Source: XYA12-FULL-58-9 sp001798605 (lineage in GTDB: Bacteria; Myxococcota; XYA12-FULL-58-9). From it: a DNA stretch of 6,478 nt. The stretch lies in contig DAINMX010000308.1 in NCBI GenBank assembly GCA_036736205.1, forward strand, positions 1 through 6,478, in the 5' to 3' direction. Position numbers and translations under genes: made by a program. Under the pieces are notes generated by a model. It did no database searches, had not been told where the DNA came from, and worked only from the letters and a program-made list of their open reading frames with translations. Positions 5,092 through 6,478 of this stretch are shown one piece after another; the first letter of the stretch is position 1; every line of letters starts with the position of its first letter.

Positions 5092-6388
5092 TCGTGTCGT
5101 GTGGTTGCGTCGAATTCTCCGTCGGGCAGATGGCCCCCTCGAGCAGGTTTGGGCCGCTGTCTCGGTGACTCTTCTTTCGTTGCCGGCTTGCTCCGTCGGC
5201 ACATTGAGTGGTCCCGTCCCGTCGGGCGATGCTGCCGGAAACAGTGGTGATAACACGGACGTGGCTGCCTGCGCGACGGACGCTGTAACCGAGACGTGTT
5301 GGTGCGGTGGGGAGCAGATTACGAGCGGCTATTGCTGTGCGGGCATTGCCCAGTTGGACGTATGCTCACCGGTTGTTGTGGATGGCTTCGGGCTCCTTCC
5401 CATCGGTCTGCGTGACAAACTCAAGTGGCCGTTCGCAACTTCCTCAATTTGGAACACGCCCATCGGCACAGCGGCTATTTACGCGCCGGCCGGAATTCTG
5501 CTGAACAACGATTCCGGATGGAACACCGTGTTCATTCTCGATCAGGACATCATCCTCTTTGAACCGACTCAACCTTTCACCGAAGTCTATTTTAACAACG
5601 TAGGTTGGACTGGTGGAGATCGCTGTGTGCTCCAAGGCGCGGTCATCGCAACCGTGCCAGTGCCACACGATTATGTCGTGCCGAACAGTGGAGGAAACAA
5701 CTCCGCAGCATTTCTCTTGCCCGATGGACGGACTATCAAACAGAACCAGCCGTTTACCCGTTGCACAGCCGGTGAACCCGCGACTGCATGGTTCACCTTT
5801 GCCGATGAAGACATCTACGGTGCTGGCATCGGTGGGGCTCATGCAGGCAGTGGTCTTTCTGCGGTCGGGGGCACCATCCGCCTCGGCGAGTTCACGTCGG
5901 GTCGGATCCATCACGCGATGAAGGCCAACCTTTGGGCAAAAGAGTACTATCACTGCTGCGACTACCGTTGGCCCGCCAGAAATGTCGATGGATATGCCGA
6001 CGCCACATCCTATGGGGGTATCAATCCTGATTTCGTCATGGGTGCGCTCTTGGCTCTCTTGCCCAGCTTCGATGTCGACCCTCTGCAAACCACACCAGGC
6101 AGAATCCTTGCACAGGCATTCAAGGACTATGGGGCCTATGTCATGGACGACAGTTTCTCCAATTCCTGGGCCGTCGCTACCGAACGAGGTCCGAATGGCC
6201 GCGTCGTGGATGAATTTGCAGGATTGTACGGATTCTCGATGGAACAACGGCTGCAGAAGCATCCGGCATTCATGAGTGATCTCCAAGTCATCTTTGAATC
6301 GTTGCATATCGTAACCAACAACTCCCCGGACACCGTGGGCGGTGGAGGCAGCCCTCGTGTTCCCCTCGCCCCAGAAATCGGCAATTGA
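5078..6388 (+). CDS. Secreted lipoprotein with a cysteine-rich module and a large uncharacterised domain
   Basis: The longest frame gives 436 residues from a GTG at 5078. A hydrophobic stretch ending in the lipobox LPAC (residues 35-38) predicts lipidation of Cys38 and anchoring to the outside of a membrane. A low-complexity linker (about 40-62) follows, then a compact module with six cysteines at 65, 74, 76, 86, 87 and 96 (CWCGG and GYCC). The rest, about 115-436, is one domain with conserved-looking blocks: SIWNTPIG, GAHAGSGLSAVGGTIRLGE (252-270), IHHAMKANLWAK (277-288), YRWPARNVDGYAD, YGGINPDFVMGALLAL, TTPGRILAQAF, YGAYVMDD, and a C-terminal NNSPDTVGGGGSPRVPLAP. I have a sense of similar sequences in secreted proteins of polysaccharide-degrading bacteria, but know no assigned activity. 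An extracellular enzyme is an inference. There is no good Shine-Dalgarno, and a GTG at 5099 or TTG at 5105 would also keep the signal peptide. Confidence 0.88.
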   Translation: MQSISRVVWLRRILRRADGPLEQVWAAVSVTLLSLPACSVGTLSGPVPSGDAAGNSGDNTDVAACATDAVTETCWCGGEQITSGYCCAGIAQLDVCSPVVVDGFGLLPIGLRDKLKWPFATSSIWNTPIGTAAIYAPAGILLNNDSGWNTVFILDQDIILFEPTQPFTEVYFNNVGWTGGDRCVLQGAVIATVPVPHDYVVPNSGGNNSAAFLLPDGRTIKQNQPFTRCTAGEPATAWFTFADEDIYGAGIGGAHAGSGLSAVGGTIRLGEFTSGRIHHAMKANLWAKEYYHCCDYRWPARNVDGYADATSYGGINPDFVMGALLALLPSFDVDPLQTTPGRILAQAFKDYGAYVMDDSFSNSWAVATERGPNGRVVDEFAGLYGFSMEQRLQKHPAFMSDLQVIFESLHIVTNNSPDTVGGGGSPRVPLAPEIGN

Positions 6389-6478
6389 TACCTGGCAACA
6401 AATCGAAACCTTCCCCTGTTTGGAAGCAGATGGGACATGGCGAGGGCCTTGGTTGGGAAACTTGGCCGGGGCTACTAG

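Noticed and set aside
5444..6307. Minus-strand frame of 287 codons antisense to the lipoprotein gene
   Set aside because: The plus-strand frame has a lipobox, a cysteine module and motif-like blocks; the antisense product has none and is a shadow of it.
6410..6426. CTTCC/GGAAG hairpin after the lipoprotein gene
   Set aside because: Only five base pairs and no T-run; too weak to call a terminator.
6437..6478. Tiny plus-strand frame starting with ATG near the right edge
   Set aside because: It closes after 13 residues at the last base and has no supporting feature beyond a weak purine stretch upstream.

Overview
The window looks like part of a chromosome from a GC-rich Gram-negative bacterium, most likely a deltaproteobacterium or myxobacterium-like lineage (Myxococcota or a relative). 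That assignment is inference. It rests on the pyrR-pyrB-pyrC order, a PilZ protein and a conserved hypothetical protein of a style I associate with that group, and a secreted lipoprotein with a cysteine-rich module.

Layout from left to right: (a) 1-99, minus strand: the first 33 codons of a gene for an exported protein that runs off the left edge. (b) 177-557, minus: a single-domain PilZ protein with its own ribosome binding site and a plausible promoter about 60-90 bases upstream. (c) 558-887: gene-free leader and promoter region. (d) 888-1523, minus: a conserved hypothetical protein of 211 residues. (e) 1549-1679: a cluster of short direct repeats that reaches across the pyrC stop codon. 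(f) 1661-4831, minus: a tightly packed operon read from right to left. It comprises a small single-pass membrane protein, then pyrR, pyrB and pyrC, joined by 1- to 4-base overlaps and driven by a good sigma-70-like promoter at 4854-4881. (g) 4832-5077: the divergent intergenic region, with that promoter, an inverted repeat between its -35 and -10 boxes, a perfect 12-base palindrome and an imperfect direct repeat. (h) 5078-6388, plus strand: a large secreted lipoprotein of unknown function. (i) 6389-6478: nothing I can support.

The operon encodes two consecutive steps of de novo pyrimidine synthesis: aspartate transcarbamoylase (PyrB) and a metal-complete class I dihydroorotase (PyrC). PyrR, a uracil phosphoribosyltransferase and possible regulator, is co-expressed with them. 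The predicted leader is only about 16 bases, too short for the classical PyrR-controlled attenuator, so PyrR may act here mainly as a salvage enzyme or elsewhere in the genome.

The least understood items are the lipoprotein at 5078-6388, the repeat cluster at the pyrC 3' end and the two hypothetical proteins flanking the pyrimidine genes. I see no CRISPR array, tRNA, rRNA, transposase or phage gene.
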